64,000 nt of DNA from JAVBRD01 sp031548365 (GCA_031548365.1 JAVBRD010000019.1:62001-126000); one strand, 5' to 3'; shown: positions 43,917 through 53,722, numbered from the stretch's first letter. Program-made: numbers and translations. Notes: a model not told the origin generated them from the sequence alone.

Positions 43917-45319
43917 TTGTCCGCCTCGGCCGCCTGAGCGGCCTCAAACAGGGTTGGACGATAGTGCTTTTTCCACGACATGGAATACACGCGGATGGCG
44001 AAGAAAATCCCGCGCGCCACCCAGTCCGCCACCATGGAGAGCCAAACGCCCATCACGTTCATGTTCAGGTAAACACCAAGGAACCACGAACCGAACACGC
44101 GGAGCACAAACATGCTGGTGAGCGAAACCCACATCGTGTAGCCCGCGTCTCCTGTCGCGCGCAGCGCGCTCGGCGTAACGAAGGAGGGCGGCCAGAAAAT
44201 GGCGGTGGTGCCCAGCATGAGCAGCATCAGGCCCGTGGTGTAACTCACGGTCTGCGGATCCTGAGTAAACAATCCGATGAGCGGGCTCAGCATGATAAAG
44301 AAGACCGCGGTCATGGCAAGATCGGCGACGCACGAGTACAGCGTCTGCCGGATCATGGTGCTGCGCGTGTGGAGCATGTCTCCCGTGCCGAACGCGCGCC
44401 CCGTGGCGGGGACAGCTGTTACGCTGTAGACTCGCCCCGGAAACTGGAGGAAGGACGTGAGCACGTTGGCGATGGAATCGGCGGCGAGCGCAGCCGTCCC
44501 CATACCCGACATAAAGACTTTCACAAAGATTTTACCGCCGTTGAACATCAGGGTGTCCGCAGCGGATGGCAGTGAAATGCTCAGCATGGGCTTGAGGCGC
44601 TTAAACGAGAGCCGCGGGCTCAGCCGCGGCAGGACGACCCGGTTGGGCCTCGTGAACACAAACCAGCCCACCACGCAAGCGGCGCCCGCCCGCGAGACCA
44701 TCAGCCCCCAGCCGATACCCGCCACGTCCATGTGAAGCCCGTGGATGCACACAAGCGCGACCGCGACATACAGAATGTTGGACGCGAGCGAGCCCAGCAG
44801 CGGGGAAAAATTGTCCCCTTCACCGCGGCGGATGCCGGAGAGCACGGAAAACGCCGACAAAAGCGGGAGCGATCCCATGGAATACATCATGAATTCCTGC
44901 GCGTTATGGATGACCTCGCGCTCCGCGCCGCCGAACATAAACTCAAGCAAGGGGCGCGAGAACGCCACCATGGGCACCGCAAGCAGGATCCCCACATAGA
45001 AGGAGAGCACGAGCGACTGCGAGGCCATCTCCCCCGCCTCATGCGGAGAGCCGCGCCCCACCGCCTGCGCGACCAGCGCGGTCACGCCCAGCGCGATGTT
45101 CGTGGCGATGTTCATGAACAAAAAGTTGAGCGAGTCCACCAGTCCCACACCGGCGATGGCCGCCTGGCCAACGCCCGCGATGAGGAACGTGCCCAGCATG
45201 CTCGCGAGCGTCGCAAGCGCCTGCTCGGCAAACACAGGCACGGTTTTGCGCGCTCCGGGCGAAGCGACGGCATACACCAGCCTGTCCCTGATGCGGAGCA
45301 CGAGCGGACGCTCGTTCAT
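43913..45319 (-). CDS. MATE family efflux transporter
   Basis: The 468-residue inner-membrane antiporter has twelve predicted helices. Family marks include ATLASMLGTFLIAGVGQAAIAGVGL, AQAVGRGSPHEA, LSGIRRGEGDNFSPLLG and ATGRAFGTGD. It should expel cationic drugs or metabolites using a Na+ or H+ gradient. ATG 45319 overlaps the MFS stop by 4 bp and follows AAGGACG; the longer frame upstream lies in the MFS gene. It forms a tightly coupled MFS-MATE-HAD operon. Confidence 0.93.
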   Translation of the reverse strand: MNERPLVLRIRDRLVYAVASPGARKTVPVFAEQALATLASMLGTFLIAGVGQAAIAGVGLVDSLNFLFMNIATNIALGVTALVAQAVGRGSPHEAGEMASQSLVLSFYVGILLAVPMVAFSRPLLEFMFGGAEREVIHNAQEFMMYSMGSLPLLSAFSVLSGIRRGEGDNFSPLLGSLASNILYVAVALVCIHGLHMDVAGIGWGLMVSRAGAACVVGWFVFTRPNRVVLPRLSPRLSFKRLKPMLSISLPSAADTLMFNGGKIFVKVFMSGMGTAALAADSIANVLTSFLQFPGRVYSVTAVPATGRAFGTGDMLHTRSTMIRQTLYSCVADLAMTAVFFIMLSPLIGLFTQDPQTVSYTTGLMLLMLGTTAIFWPPSFVTPSALRATGDAGYTMWVSLTSMFVLRVFGSWFLGVYLNMNVMGVWLSMVADWVARGIFFAIRVYSMSWKKHYRPTLFEAAQAAEADK

Positions 45320-46566
45320 GTTGGCGTCCTTCCTTCCCCGCCTTCGTTCGGGACCACGGCAACGAGCGCGCCGCAGGCCAGAAACAGGGCGATGTTGAGC
45401 ACGAACGGCAAAACGCGCGACACCTCGGAGAGCCATCCCGCGATGGTGCCAAAGGGCGTTGTCGCCGCGATGATGAGCACGGTGATCGCGGCAACGACGC
45501 GCGAACGCTCCTCGTGATCGGCCACGATGGCGAGCAGCGCGTCCTTGCGCGGCATGAGAAGGGCGTGGCCGAAGGCGCTCAGGCCCACGTAGATCATGAG
45601 CGCCGGATACCCGCGCACGGGCGAGAAGATGAGCACGATCTGCGCCAGGACAAAGAGCGCGATGCCCACGATCATGGGCGCTTTGAGCGAGCGGATACGG
45701 TGCTGCACAAGGAACATGACTGCCAGCATGATGCCCGCGCGCAGCATGGGGAAGTAAGCCAGCATCGCTTCCGGCACGCCCAGGTTGCGGGTGGCGTAGA
45801 TGGCGAAGAACGTGTCCGTGACCATGGAGGTGATCTGAAGGACGATCAGTATCCCGAGCGTGATCATGATGGGCCTGGATCTGAGAATGTGCGCCAGCAC
45901 GTCCTTATACCCGCCGAACATCGCCACGACGCTCACACCGCGCGTCTGCGCCATGCGAAGCCGCCCGCGCGGGGTCTCGGTTGAGCAAAAATACAGGATG
46001 ACGAACTTGGCGGTCATCATCACAAACGAAATCATGTACAAAACGCGCATCGCGGGCACGACGCCCATGCGCGCGACCAGAAGGCTTGACAGCGGCGCGA
46101 AAAACACCGCGAGCAGACCGGAAATGCTCACCCACGTGTACATGCTCACCAGCTTTTGCTGGTCGGCTTCCTCCACCAGCAGGGAGTTCCACGAGTTGCA
46201 CGTCACTTGCCAAAGGCTGTTGAGCGACGCCGCCGCCGCGAACCACCACACGTTTTGCGCGAACGCCCAAATCAGGCAAGGCAGCGACCACGAAATCAAG
46301 TCGAACACGATCGTGGCCATGCGGCGGCCCATCTTGTCAGTCACGACCCCGCCGAACAGCGAGGCAAACACCTGAAAAAACAGGCCGACGGAAAGCAATA
46401 TGCCGATTCGCGCGTCCGAAAGCCCCAACGCCTGCATGTAAACCGCCGCGAACGGGATATACAAATTGTAGGGGATCCCCCAGAGCGGCTCTGTATAAAC
46501 GCACGCGCGCGGGTTTCCTTTCAGCTCGATCAGGTCGCGCATCAGGGGATGGCCGGTTAAGCGCAT
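45316..46566 (-). CDS. MFS transporter
   Basis: A 416-residue major-facilitator protein with about twelve helices. The loop 2-3 signature reads GGVVTDKMGRRMATIVFD, a second copy of the pattern is near LLMPRKDALL. It starts MRLTGHPLMRDLIELKGNPRACVYTEPLWGIP; this soluble N-terminus is typical of a clostridial subgroup. AGGAGGGACCCC precedes ATG 46566. It is the first gene of the MFS-MATE-HAD operon, two transporters in a row suggesting a shared substrate or stress. Substrate unknown. Confidence 0.9.
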   Translation of the reverse strand: MRLTGHPLMRDLIELKGNPRACVYTEPLWGIPYNLYIPFAAVYMQALGLSDARIGILLSVGLFFQVFASLFGGVVTDKMGRRMATIVFDLISWSLPCLIWAFAQNVWWFAAAASLNSLWQVTCNSWNSLLVEEADQQKLVSMYTWVSISGLLAVFFAPLSSLLVARMGVVPAMRVLYMISFVMMTAKFVILYFCSTETPRGRLRMAQTRGVSVVAMFGGYKDVLAHILRSRPIMITLGILIVLQITSMVTDTFFAIYATRNLGVPEAMLAYFPMLRAGIMLAVMFLVQHRIRSLKAPMIVGIALFVLAQIVLIFSPVRGYPALMIYVGLSAFGHALLMPRKDALLAIVADHEERSRVVAAITVLIIAATTPFGTIAGWLSEVSRVLPFVLNIALFLACGALVAVVPNEGGEGRTPT

Positions 46567-46636
46567 GGGGTCCCTCCTGCTTTATGGCTTGCTTCTATGG
46601 CGCTCGCGAAATCCTGCATTGCTCACGCAATGAACT

Positions 46637-47164
46637 TCAAACGGATATACCCGATCGCCTCGACCGAATATCAAACAAAAGCGCGATCAGCGACACGTGG
46701 TACGGCACGAACAAACCTTCGCGGATCATCCGTAGGATGTCCTCGCGCGACGCCCACGCAACGCGGCTGACCTCTTCGGCTTGCAGCACAAGGCTCTTTA
46801 CGTCCAAATCGGCCTCAAGCAGGTAGATGTCGTCGAACCCGTGCTCAAAATTGAGCGTGAGGTGCGGCCTAGCCGCGCCCAAATCGACCGAATAGCCGAT
46901 CTCCTCGCGCGTTTCCCGCGCCGCCGCCGCCTGACTCATCTCGCCCGAGACCGCGCTCCCGCCCGCCGAGAGATCCCAGTATCCGGGCCAACCTCGCTTA
47001 CCGGCTTGCCGTTTTTGAATGAGCATCTCGCCATTTGAATTGAAAATGCAAACGTGAACAATTAGGTGGTACTCGCCTTCGAGCAGCACGCGGGTGAAGT
47101 CGCCGCGCCGGATGGTCTTGCCGGTTTTCGCTCGGTTGACATCGTATACATCCCAGAGTTCCAT
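46637..47164 (-). CDS. Nudix hydrolase
   Basis: The 175-residue Nudix enzyme has the box GGSAVSGEMSQAAAARETREEIGY (GX5EX7REUXEEXGU, complete). The N-terminal MELWDVYDVNRAKTGKTIRRGD and HVCIFNSNGEMLIQKR match the clostridial IPP-isomerase-like/Nudix group that opens with ELWDVYD. It hydrolyses a nucleoside diphosphate linked to another group; the substrate is unknown. It is a monocistronic unit between the MFS operon and a small gene fragment. Confidence 0.92.
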   Translation of the reverse strand: MELWDVYDVNRAKTGKTIRRGDFTRVLLEGEYHLIVHVCIFNSNGEMLIQKRQAGKRGWPGYWDLSAGGSAVSGEMSQAAAARETREEIGYSVDLGAARPHLTLNFEHGFDDIYLLEADLDVKSLVLQAEEVSRVAWASREDILRMIREGLFVPYHVSLIALLFDIRSRRSGISV

Positions 47165-47202
47165 GTCGGCGCTTCCCCACTTTCCTTGTTTTCAGCGCGG
47201 CG

Positions 47203-47355
47203 CTACAGCCCGAACGCGTCCTTGATCGCCTTCGCGACCTCCTCGGGCGATTTGCTTGTGTTGTTGATGCGGAGGGTGTTCGGGCGGCCGATTTCGCCCT
47301 CGCGCGAGTTCAGGCGATACCTGCTTTCGGCGTTCCTGGAAGGGTTTGAATGCAT
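47203..47355 (-). pseudogene. Remnant of a nucleotide-kinase-like gene (C-terminal 50 residues)
   Basis: A 50-residue frame from ATG 47355 to TAG 47203 reads RYRLNSREGEIGRPNTLRIN and then SPEEVAKAIKDAFGL. This resembles the C-terminal end of clostridial P-loop nucleotide kinases. No Walker A or body of such a gene is present upstream, where RlmH begins, and no ribosome site is visible. It is best read as a leftover. Confidence 0.4.
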
Positions 47356-47388
47356 TGCCGCCCTCCCCCTGAGCTTCGCCGCTCATTT

Positions 47389-47856
47389 TCACTTGTGGTA
47401 TTTCTCCCCCGCGTTGATTTTGCACGCGCGGTAGATCTGCTCCAGCAGCAGCACGCGCGCGAAGCCGTGCGTGAGCGTCATGCGGGAGAGCGAGACGCGG
47501 TGCGACGCGCGCGACAATACCTCGGCGGACAGCCCGTTTGACCCGCCGATGACGAACACGACGCGCTTCTCCGACCCAAACCACGCGTCCAATTTCTCTG
47601 CGAGCGCCTCCGACGTGAGCATGTCTCCCGCGATTTCTAGCGTGATCACCAGATCGTCGGGCCGGATTTGCTTTAAGAGCGCCTCCCCCTCCAGCTTGAG
47701 TGCGCGTGGCGCGCCCAGCTCGTCGGGCTGGTCGGCGACCTCAAGGACAGACACCTGACAGTACCGCGAGAGCCGCTTGACATACTCCGCGCACGCGTCG
47801 CGCAGAAAAGGCTCGCTCAAGCGGCCTACGCACGCGGCCGCAACCCTTTTGGGCAT
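47389..47856 (-). CDS. rlmH: 23S rRNA pseudouridine1915 N3-methyltransferase RlmH
   Basis: RlmH methylates pseudouridine 1915 in helix 69 of 23S rRNA of assembled 70S ribosomes. The 155-residue SPOUT protein has VFVIGGSNGLSAEVLSRA (SAM-binding knot), LSRMTLTHGFARVLLLEQIYRA and the terminal NAGEKYHK, all typical. It starts 4 bp after the CPBP protease stop codon, in the same direction. Confidence 0.95.
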   Translation of the reverse strand: MPKRVAAACVGRLSEPFLRDACAEYVKRLSRYCQVSVLEVADQPDELGAPRALKLEGEALLKQIRPDDLVITLEIAGDMLTSEALAEKLDAWFGSEKRVVFVIGGSNGLSAEVLSRASHRVSLSRMTLTHGFARVLLLEQIYRACKINAGEKYHK

Positions 47857-47859
47857 GCG

Positions 47860-48858
47860 CTACACGCCCGTCGGGAGCAGGCCGAACGACTGCATGGTCA
47901 TCACAACGTAAATCGCGGCCGAAACCAAGAGGCCGAGGGCGTAAGGCGTCCACGCGTACCAGCGCGCTTTGGATGGGGCATCGTCCTCAAATTCCCGCGA
48001 GACAGGCGTTTCACACGCCGTTTCTTTTTTTCTAAGCATGCGGTAGATCACAAGAAGCCCCGCGAACAGCGCGCCAAGCGCCACAAACGCAACCGCGACC
48101 GACGCCGCCTGAAACGCGGCCGAATTGACCAGCGCGTCCATCTCCGCGATGCCCGTTACAATCGTGTCCGCGTGCGCCGCGCCCTGCTCGCCCATCATGC
48201 TCGCCGCGAAAGCGGCCACCGCCATGCTCACGGCGTTGTGCGTGAAATGATAGAGGATGGGCACCCACAGGCTCTTTGAAATCACATACAGGTACGCGAG
48301 CACCATCCCGAGCAGCACATGCACCGGGAGCGCGACGAGCTGCCCATGCATCATCCCGAACACGAGGCCCGAAAATACGATGGCGAAAACCTTGCCCTTG
48401 TGCTCGAGCGCCGGCTCAACGCAGCCGCGAAACATCATCTCCTCAAACAGCGCGGGGATGAGCGCGACGACGAAGAAGCTGACAAAAAGCGCCGCCGGGC
48501 TTTCAGGGATGGGTATGTTCTGGGCGAGGTTGAAATCGCCCAAGCTGTCCAGCAGCATGGCCATGAGCGCGGTGAGCATGTTGAAGGCGAGCATGCCCAC
48601 CGCGGCCAAAGGGATGATCATGAGGGAAGAGCGCCCCGGCGCGCAAAGCCGCAGCCCGCGCCGCTTGGCAAAGCACGCCTGATAGACAAGCGCGGGCACG
48701 CCAACCGCGACCGCGGTCGCCACGGTGGCGAACAAATTGAAAAATTCCCCGACCCCGCCCGCGACAAGGTACATCAGGCCGCCCAACACCTGCATCAGCA
48801 CAAGCACGGTAAAATACGCGATGCCTGAATAAAGCACGCGCCGTGTCGTCAAATTCAC
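47860..48858 (-). CDS. CPBP family intramembrane metalloprotease
   Basis: A 332-residue polytopic membrane protein with about eight helices. The active-site motifs are EEMMFRG (Glu-Glu and Arg), FGMMHG (His) and HFTHNAVSMA (third His). The family includes CAAX prenyl-type endopeptidases and bacteriocin immunity proteins. It begins with GTG 48858 (MNLTTRRVLYSG) behind AGGGGGATGAGC. It forms a two-gene unit with rlmH. The substrate is unknown. Confidence 0.9.
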   Translation of the reverse strand: MNLTTRRVLYSGIAYFTVLVLMQVLGGLMYLVAGGVGEFFNLFATVATAVAVGVPALVYQACFAKRRGLRLCAPGRSSLMIIPLAAVGMLAFNMLTALMAMLLDSLGDFNLAQNIPIPESPAALFVSFFVVALIPALFEEMMFRGCVEPALEHKGKVFAIVFSGLVFGMMHGQLVALPVHVLLGMVLAYLYVISKSLWVPILYHFTHNAVSMAVAAFAASMMGEQGAAHADTIVTGIAEMDALVNSAAFQAASVAVAFVALGALFAGLLVIYRMLRKKETACETPVSREFEDDAPSKARWYAWTPYALGLLVSAAIYVVMTMQSFGLLPTGV

Positions 48859-49049
48859 ACGCTCATCCCCCTGACATAGTCAGCTCAGTGTACCCCATTT
48901 GGCTCCGTGTGCCAATCCTTTTTTCAATATCGCCGGGTGTTCCATACGCCGCGCGGGAAGTGTTCACAAATAATTCAAGAAAAGATGCGCATTCTTTGCT
49001 ATACTTGCAGTTATGAATCGGACCGGCAAACGACAAGGGAGGACTATGG

Positions 49050-49994
49050 ATGATCGAGATCCAAAACGTCACAAAGCGTTATGGAGACAAATTCGCGGTC
49101 AAAGACGTGTCGTTCACCATTAAAAAGGGTGAAATCCTCGGGTTTCTGGGGCGAAACGGCGCGGGCAAGACCACGACGATGAACATCGTCACGGGGTACA
49201 TCTCAGCTTCCGAGGGGAGCGTCAAGCTGGACGGCTTCGACATCCTGACCGATCCGCGCGAAGTCAAGCGCCGCATCGGCTACCTGCCTGAACAGCCGCC
49301 GCTTTATCTGGACATGACCGTCAGCGATTACCTCCACTTCGTGTGCGACATCAAGGATGTGCGCAAAAAGAGCCAGAAAGCGCACATCGACGATATTTGC
49401 GAGCACGTCAGAATCACGGACATGCGCAAGCGCATGATCAAGAACCTCTCAAAAGGATACAAGCAGCGCGTGGGCCTTGCGCAGGCGCTGGTGGGGAACC
49501 CCGACGTCATCATCATGGACGAGCCGACCGTCGGCCTGGACCCCAAGCAGATCATCGAGATCAGAAGGCTGATCAAGCAGTTGGGCGAGCACCACACGGT
49601 TGTTCTCTCCAGCCACATCCTGACCGAAGTCGCCGACGTATGCGAACGCGTGGTCATCATCAACCGCGGCGAGATCGTGGCGCAAGACTCGCTGGAGCGC
49701 CTAACGCACGGCATCGGCGACGCGGCGCGCATGACGGTGCGCGTGGCAGGGCCGGAAGCGCCCGTGCTCAAGCTCATCCGTTCGCTCGAGGGCGCGAAGT
49801 ACGTCGAAACCATCGGGGTCAAGGAATCCGACACGATCGATATACTCATTGAGACGGACAAAGACGCGGACATCCGGCGTCAGTTGTTCAGCGGGCTTGC
49901 CGGACAAGGCTGGCCGCTCCTCATGCTCAAGCCCATGGACATCACGCTCGAGGACATCTTCCTCAAACTCACCGCGGAAAAGGAGGGCATTTAA
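49050..49994 (+). CDS. ABC transporter ATP-binding protein of a Gld-type system
   Basis: The 314-residue ATPase has Walker A GRNGAGKTT, Q-loop GYLPEQPPLYLDM, signature LSKGYKQRVGLAQAL, Walker B VIIMDEPTVGLDPKQ and switch SSHILTE; the C-terminal 90 residues are the extension found in GldA/NatA-like proteins. ATG 49050 lies 6 nt after GGGAGG, and TATACT is at 49000-49005. It opens a four-gene operon with an ABC-2 permease, a GldG-like membrane protein and a DUF4340 protein. In Bacteroidetes GldAFG supports gliding and export; in Firmicutes the role is unknown, perhaps export or envelope remodelling. Confidence 0.92.
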   Translation: MIEIQNVTKRYGDKFAVKDVSFTIKKGEILGFLGRNGAGKTTTMNIVTGYISASEGSVKLDGFDILTDPREVKRRIGYLPEQPPLYLDMTVSDYLHFVCDIKDVRKKSQKAHIDDICEHVRITDMRKRMIKNLSKGYKQRVGLAQALVGNPDVIIMDEPTVGLDPKQIIEIRRLIKQLGEHHTVVLSSHILTEVADVCERVVIINRGEIVAQDSLERLTHGIGDAARMTVRVAGPEAPVLKLIRSLEGAKYVETIGVKESDTIDILIETDKDADIRRQLFSGLAGQGWPLLMLKPMDITLEDIFLKLTAEKEGI

Positions 49995-49997
49995 CAG

Positions 49998-50711
49998 ATG
50001 CTGGCCGTATTGCGCAGGGAGATCAAAAACTATTTCACGACGCCCATCGGTTATGTATATCTGGGCATGTTCCTCGTTCTGAGCGGCATCTTCTTCTTTT
50101 TGACCAACATCATGGGCTCGACCAGCTCCTTGAGCGGCATGATGAGCACGATGTCCTTCCTGTTCATCTTCATGGCGCCCATTCTGACCATGCGTCTTTT
50201 CTCCGAGGAACGGAAAAACAAGTCCGATCAGCTCCTGCTCACGTCCCCGCTCTCGCTCTGGGGCATCGTGTGCGGCAAGTTTTTCGCGGCGGCTTTCATG
50301 TTCCTGCTCTCTTTGGCCGCCACGTTTGTGTATGTCCTGATCATTATTGTGCTCGGCAAGCCCGTGTGGGGCGAGTTGTTGACGAACTACCTCGGCTTTT
50401 TCCTCTTTGGCGCGTGCTTCATCGCCGTGGACGCGTTTCTTTCCGCCACGACGGAAAACCAGGTCGTCGCGGCCATCGCGGCGTTCGGGGTCAACATCGG
50501 TATCTATCTATTGGAGTCCATCATTCCCGTCATCAACATCCCGCTCCTGCCGTTTTTGCCCACCGTGCTCCAGTGGCTCTCGGTCTACACGCGGTACTCA
50601 AGCTATAATTCGGGCATCCTGAGCTTGTCGGCCAACCTGTACATGCTCTCGTTTGTCTTCGTGTTCATTCTTCTGACCGTGCGGACGATTGATCGCCGCC
50701 GTTGGAGCTAA
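49998..50711 (+). CDS. ABC-2 type permease, GldF-like
   Basis: The 237-residue membrane protein has six predicted helices. It begins MLAVLRREIKNYFTTPIGYVY and contains MRLFSEERKNKSDQLLLTSPLS, both hallmarks of GldF/NosY-type permeases. It starts 3 bp after the ATPase stop. It should form the membrane part of the transporter with the ATPase and the following GldG-like protein. Confidence 0.92.
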   Translation: MLAVLRREIKNYFTTPIGYVYLGMFLVLSGIFFFLTNIMGSTSSLSGMMSTMSFLFIFMAPILTMRLFSEERKNKSDQLLLTSPLSLWGIVCGKFFAAAFMFLLSLAATFVYVLIIIVLGKPVWGELLTNYLGFFLFGACFIAVDAFLSATTENQVVAAIAAFGVNIGIYLLESIIPVINIPLLPFLPTVLQWLSVYTRYSSYNSGILSLSANLYMLSFVFVFILLTVRTIDRRRWS

Positions 50712-50725
50712 GGGGAGGACTGCAA

Positions 50726-52180
50726 ATGAAAAACTTTTTTAGGAAAATCGCCTCCAACCGCAGGCTCCGTATGGGCGCGATGTCCACGGTGATCGTGTGC
50801 CTTTGCGTCGCGGTCATCGTGCTTCTCAACGTCGCGGTCACCGCGCTTGAGGCCAACTGGAACCTGCGCTACGACGTAACCAGCAACAAAATGTACTCCA
50901 TCGGCGATCAGACAAAGGACATCCTAAAAAACCTTTCAAAGGACGTCAAGATCACGACCGTCTTTCAGGAGGGCGCGGAAAACAAGCTGATCGAGGAAAT
51001 GCTCGGCAAGTACAAGCAGCACTCCGACAAGCTGCACATCGAGAACATCGACCCCATCCGCAACCCACGCGCGGTCGACAGGTTCAAAACCGACGAGACG
51101 ACCGCTATCTCCGCCGGTTCGGTCATCATCTCCAACATGGAAGAGACGAAGTCGCGCGTGCTCGACGCGTACTCGTTCTACGAAACGACAATGGACGAGC
51201 AAACCTTCCAGACGCAGACCACCGGCTATAAAGGGGAGCAGACGCTCACCAACGCCATCGTCTACATCGTCTCGGAAAACACCCCTGTCATTCATTTCCT
51301 TGAAGGGCATCAGGAGTCCGACATGTTCGCGTTTTCATCGTACAGAACATACTTTGAATCGCTCAACTTCACGGTGTCCTCGCTCAACCTGATCCTCAAT
51401 GAGAACACGCTCAAGAAGGGCGACATCCTCGTCATCGCCGGGCCCAAGACCGATATGACCGAGGCCGAGTATGAAAAGGTCAAGAACTTCATGTACGACG
51501 GCGGCAACATCATCTTCATGGCCGACGGCGGCATGCCTTCCTTGCCCAACTTCGAGGCGCTGCTCGCGCTGCTGGACATCAAGCTCGGTCACGACATCGT
51601 CTACGAGCTTTCCGAAAATGACCGCTACATGGAACCGATCTACCCGATTCCGAGGGCTCAGTCGCACGACATCACCACTGTTTTGAGCTACAACAATCTG
51701 CCCGCGGTGTTCCTTAACTCGGCGAGCTTCATCCTGCCGCAGATCGAGAAGAACAACGTCAAGATTGAAAAGCTGTTCATGTCCTCGGACAAGGCCGTGG
51801 GCAAGACCAACTTCCAGTCGACAACACAGGAGTTTGAAGAAGGCGACCTCAAGGGCCCGCTCGCGCTTGGCCTCGCAGTTACCAACCACAATTTCAACGA
51901 CGAGAGCAAGAACGCCAAGATCGCGCTGTTTGGCTCGGTAAACGCGTTCACGCAGGCCTACGAAATCCAAGGCAACATGGCCACGCTGGTGTACACCGCC
52001 GCGTGGATGCAAAACAACAAGGACGCGCTTGTCATCGCGCCCAAATCGTTCTCAACGCCCATCCTCGCGGTGCAGAGCGAGCTTCAGCTCAACCTGTTGT
52101 TCCTGCTGACCGTTGTGGCCATTCCGGGCATTGTCATCGCTGCGGGCATCATCGTGTTCCTGAGAAGGAGGCACCTGTAA
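50726..52180 (+). CDS. GldG-like ABC auxiliary membrane protein
   Basis: The 484-residue protein has a helix near the N-terminus (about 18-40), a large extracytoplasmic region and a C-terminal helix (about 455-478) followed by RRRHL. The extracellular part reads WNLRYDVTSNKMYSIGDQTKDIL, the usual start of the GldG/ABC-type uncharacterised domain. Further on come EGHQESD and MADGGMPSLPNFEALLALL, which resemble the periplasmic ABC-associated domain. It starts after GGGGAGG and ends directly at the next gene (stop 52180, start 52181). Its partner function is unknown. Confidence 0.9.
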   Translation: MKNFFRKIASNRRLRMGAMSTVIVCLCVAVIVLLNVAVTALEANWNLRYDVTSNKMYSIGDQTKDILKNLSKDVKITTVFQEGAENKLIEEMLGKYKQHSDKLHIENIDPIRNPRAVDRFKTDETTAISAGSVIISNMEETKSRVLDAYSFYETTMDEQTFQTQTTGYKGEQTLTNAIVYIVSENTPVIHFLEGHQESDMFAFSSYRTYFESLNFTVSSLNLILNENTLKKGDILVIAGPKTDMTEAEYEKVKNFMYDGGNIIFMADGGMPSLPNFEALLALLDIKLGHDIVYELSENDRYMEPIYPIPRAQSHDITTVLSYNNLPAVFLNSASFILPQIEKNNVKIEKLFMSSDKAVGKTNFQSTTQEFEEGDLKGPLALGLAVTNHNFNDESKNAKIALFGSVNAFTQAYEIQGNMATLVYTAAWMQNNKDALVIAPKSFSTPILAVQSELQLNLLFLLTVVAIPGIVIAAGIIVFLRRRHL

Positions 52181-53689
52181 ATGGCCGAAGACCGGGAAAA
52201 GACAACCCCCAAGGAGTCTCCGATCTTAGAGCCGCTCAAAAAAGAGCGCAAAGTCCGCAAGCTGCCGTTCGCGTGGACGCTCATCATCGCCGTGGTCGCT
52301 GTCGCGGCGGCCGTTGGCGGCGTGTTCCTCTCCATCAACTTCACGCCGCCCGAGCCCGAAGCGCCCGAGTATGTCGACAAGAGCCTGATGCCGGGTAAGA
52401 CGCGCAACGACGTCACGTCCGTCGCCATCACCTCCGCGGAGGGCACGCTGGTTGTTCTGCGCGACGCCGAGGGCAAGTTCTATGTCCAAGGCAGCGACGC
52501 GCCCATCAACCAGACCGAGGGCGCGGACGTGTTCTACAGCGCGGCGACCGTCTCCTACGAAGTCATCGTGGAGAAAAACCCCAAGGACCTCTCCGTGTAT
52601 GGGCTGGACAAGCCCACCGGCCAAGCCGTGTGCGTTTACACCGACGGCTCAACAAAGACGTTCATTGTGGGCAACAAGACAAGCGTTGGTTCGACATACT
52701 ACCTGATGATGTCGGGCGACGACACGGTGTACACCGTTTGGACCAACCACGGCGAAACCTTCGCCTCCACCATGTCCGATTTGTACGAGGCGCAGCTCGC
52801 GGCTCCGGCGGCCGACCAGCTCGCCACGGTCAAAGTTGAGCGCAAGGGAGAACCCGCCATTTCGCTTGAGAATGTCGCGGGATCCAAGACCGCGGTCACG
52901 CTCGCCGTATGGCGCATGCACGCCCCCTATGAGATCGACTGCGACTGGGAAAAAACGGATCCCTACACCACGGCGGCCGCTTCGCTCAAGTTCAAGCGCT
53001 ACGTCTCCTCCTCTCCCGATGTCAAGGAGTATGGGCTGGATGAGCCGGTCGCGCGCGTAACGGTCCTCGACAAACAGGGCGTGGGATACGACGTGGAAAT
53101 CGGCGGTTCCGCCGAGTATTCCAGCGTCTACGCGCGCAAGGTCGGCACGCCCGAGGTGTTCACCATGGATGCGAATCTGACATCCTTCCTCGCGACGAAG
53201 CCGCTCGGCCTGATCGACCGGTTCGTCAGCATCATCAAAATTGACGCGATCGATTCGCTGACCTTGAGCATTCAGGGGCAGCCCGACCAGGAGCTCAGCA
53301 TCGTCCGGAAGCCCGAGTTCGACGAAAAGGGCGAGCGCGTCAAGAACGCAGGCGGAGAGCCGACGTATGTCGAGACGTTCTTCCTGGGCAGCGAAGAAGT
53401 GCAGGCCAAGGCGTTTAAGACCTACTATCAGGTGCTCATCGGGCGCGTAATCGACGGAGTGGCCGAGAAGCCTCTCCCCGGCGGAGAGCCCATGGTCAAG
53501 ATGGTCTTCCACCGCCGCGACGGAACCGGCGCGGACGTTGTCACCGAATTCCTTCCCTACGATCGTGACTTCTACGCCGTCTCCCGGGACGGCTCCGACC
53601 CGCTCTTTGTGATTCGCAAAGAGCGCGTGGATGAGATCATCGACGGCCTGACCAAACTCAAAAACGGCGACTACAACGAAAAAGAATAG
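52181..53689 (+). CDS. DUF4340 domain protein
   Basis: The 502-residue protein has a cytoplasmic basic start, one helix (about 30-52) and a long extracytoplasmic beta-rich region built of repeated DUF4340 units (for example DVTSVAITSAEGTLVVLRD, LSVYGLDKPTGQAVCVYTDG and VKEYGLDEPVARVTVLDKQG). These are always found beside GldG-like proteins. It is the last gene of the operon and ends at a hairpin. It may act as an extracellular lid or substrate receptor; no function is known. Confidence 0.9.
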   Translation: MAEDREKTTPKESPILEPLKKERKVRKLPFAWTLIIAVVAVAAAVGGVFLSINFTPPEPEAPEYVDKSLMPGKTRNDVTSVAITSAEGTLVVLRDAEGKFYVQGSDAPINQTEGADVFYSAATVSYEVIVEKNPKDLSVYGLDKPTGQAVCVYTDGSTKTFIVGNKTSVGSTYYLMMSGDDTVYTVWTNHGETFASTMSDLYEAQLAAPAADQLATVKVERKGEPAISLENVAGSKTAVTLAVWRMHAPYEIDCDWEKTDPYTTAAASLKFKRYVSSSPDVKEYGLDEPVARVTVLDKQGVGYDVEIGGSAEYSSVYARKVGTPEVFTMDANLTSFLATKPLGLIDRFVSIIKIDAIDSLTLSIQGQPDQELSIVRKPEFDEKGERVKNAGGEPTYVETFFLGSEEVQAKAFKTYYQVLIGRVIDGVAEKPLPGGEPMVKMVFHRRDGTGADVVTEFLPYDRDFYAVSRDGSDPLFVIRKERVDEIIDGLTKLKNGDYNEKE

Positions 53690-53694
53690 CCGCT

Positions 53695-53722
53695 CCCGAA
53701 ACGCCCGGTAACGGGCGTTTCG
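53695..53722 (+). terminator. Hairpin at the end of the Gld-type operon
   Basis: CCGAAACGCCCG pairs perfectly with CGGGCGTTTCGG around GTAA. No T tract follows, so termination is likely but not certain. Confidence 0.6.
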
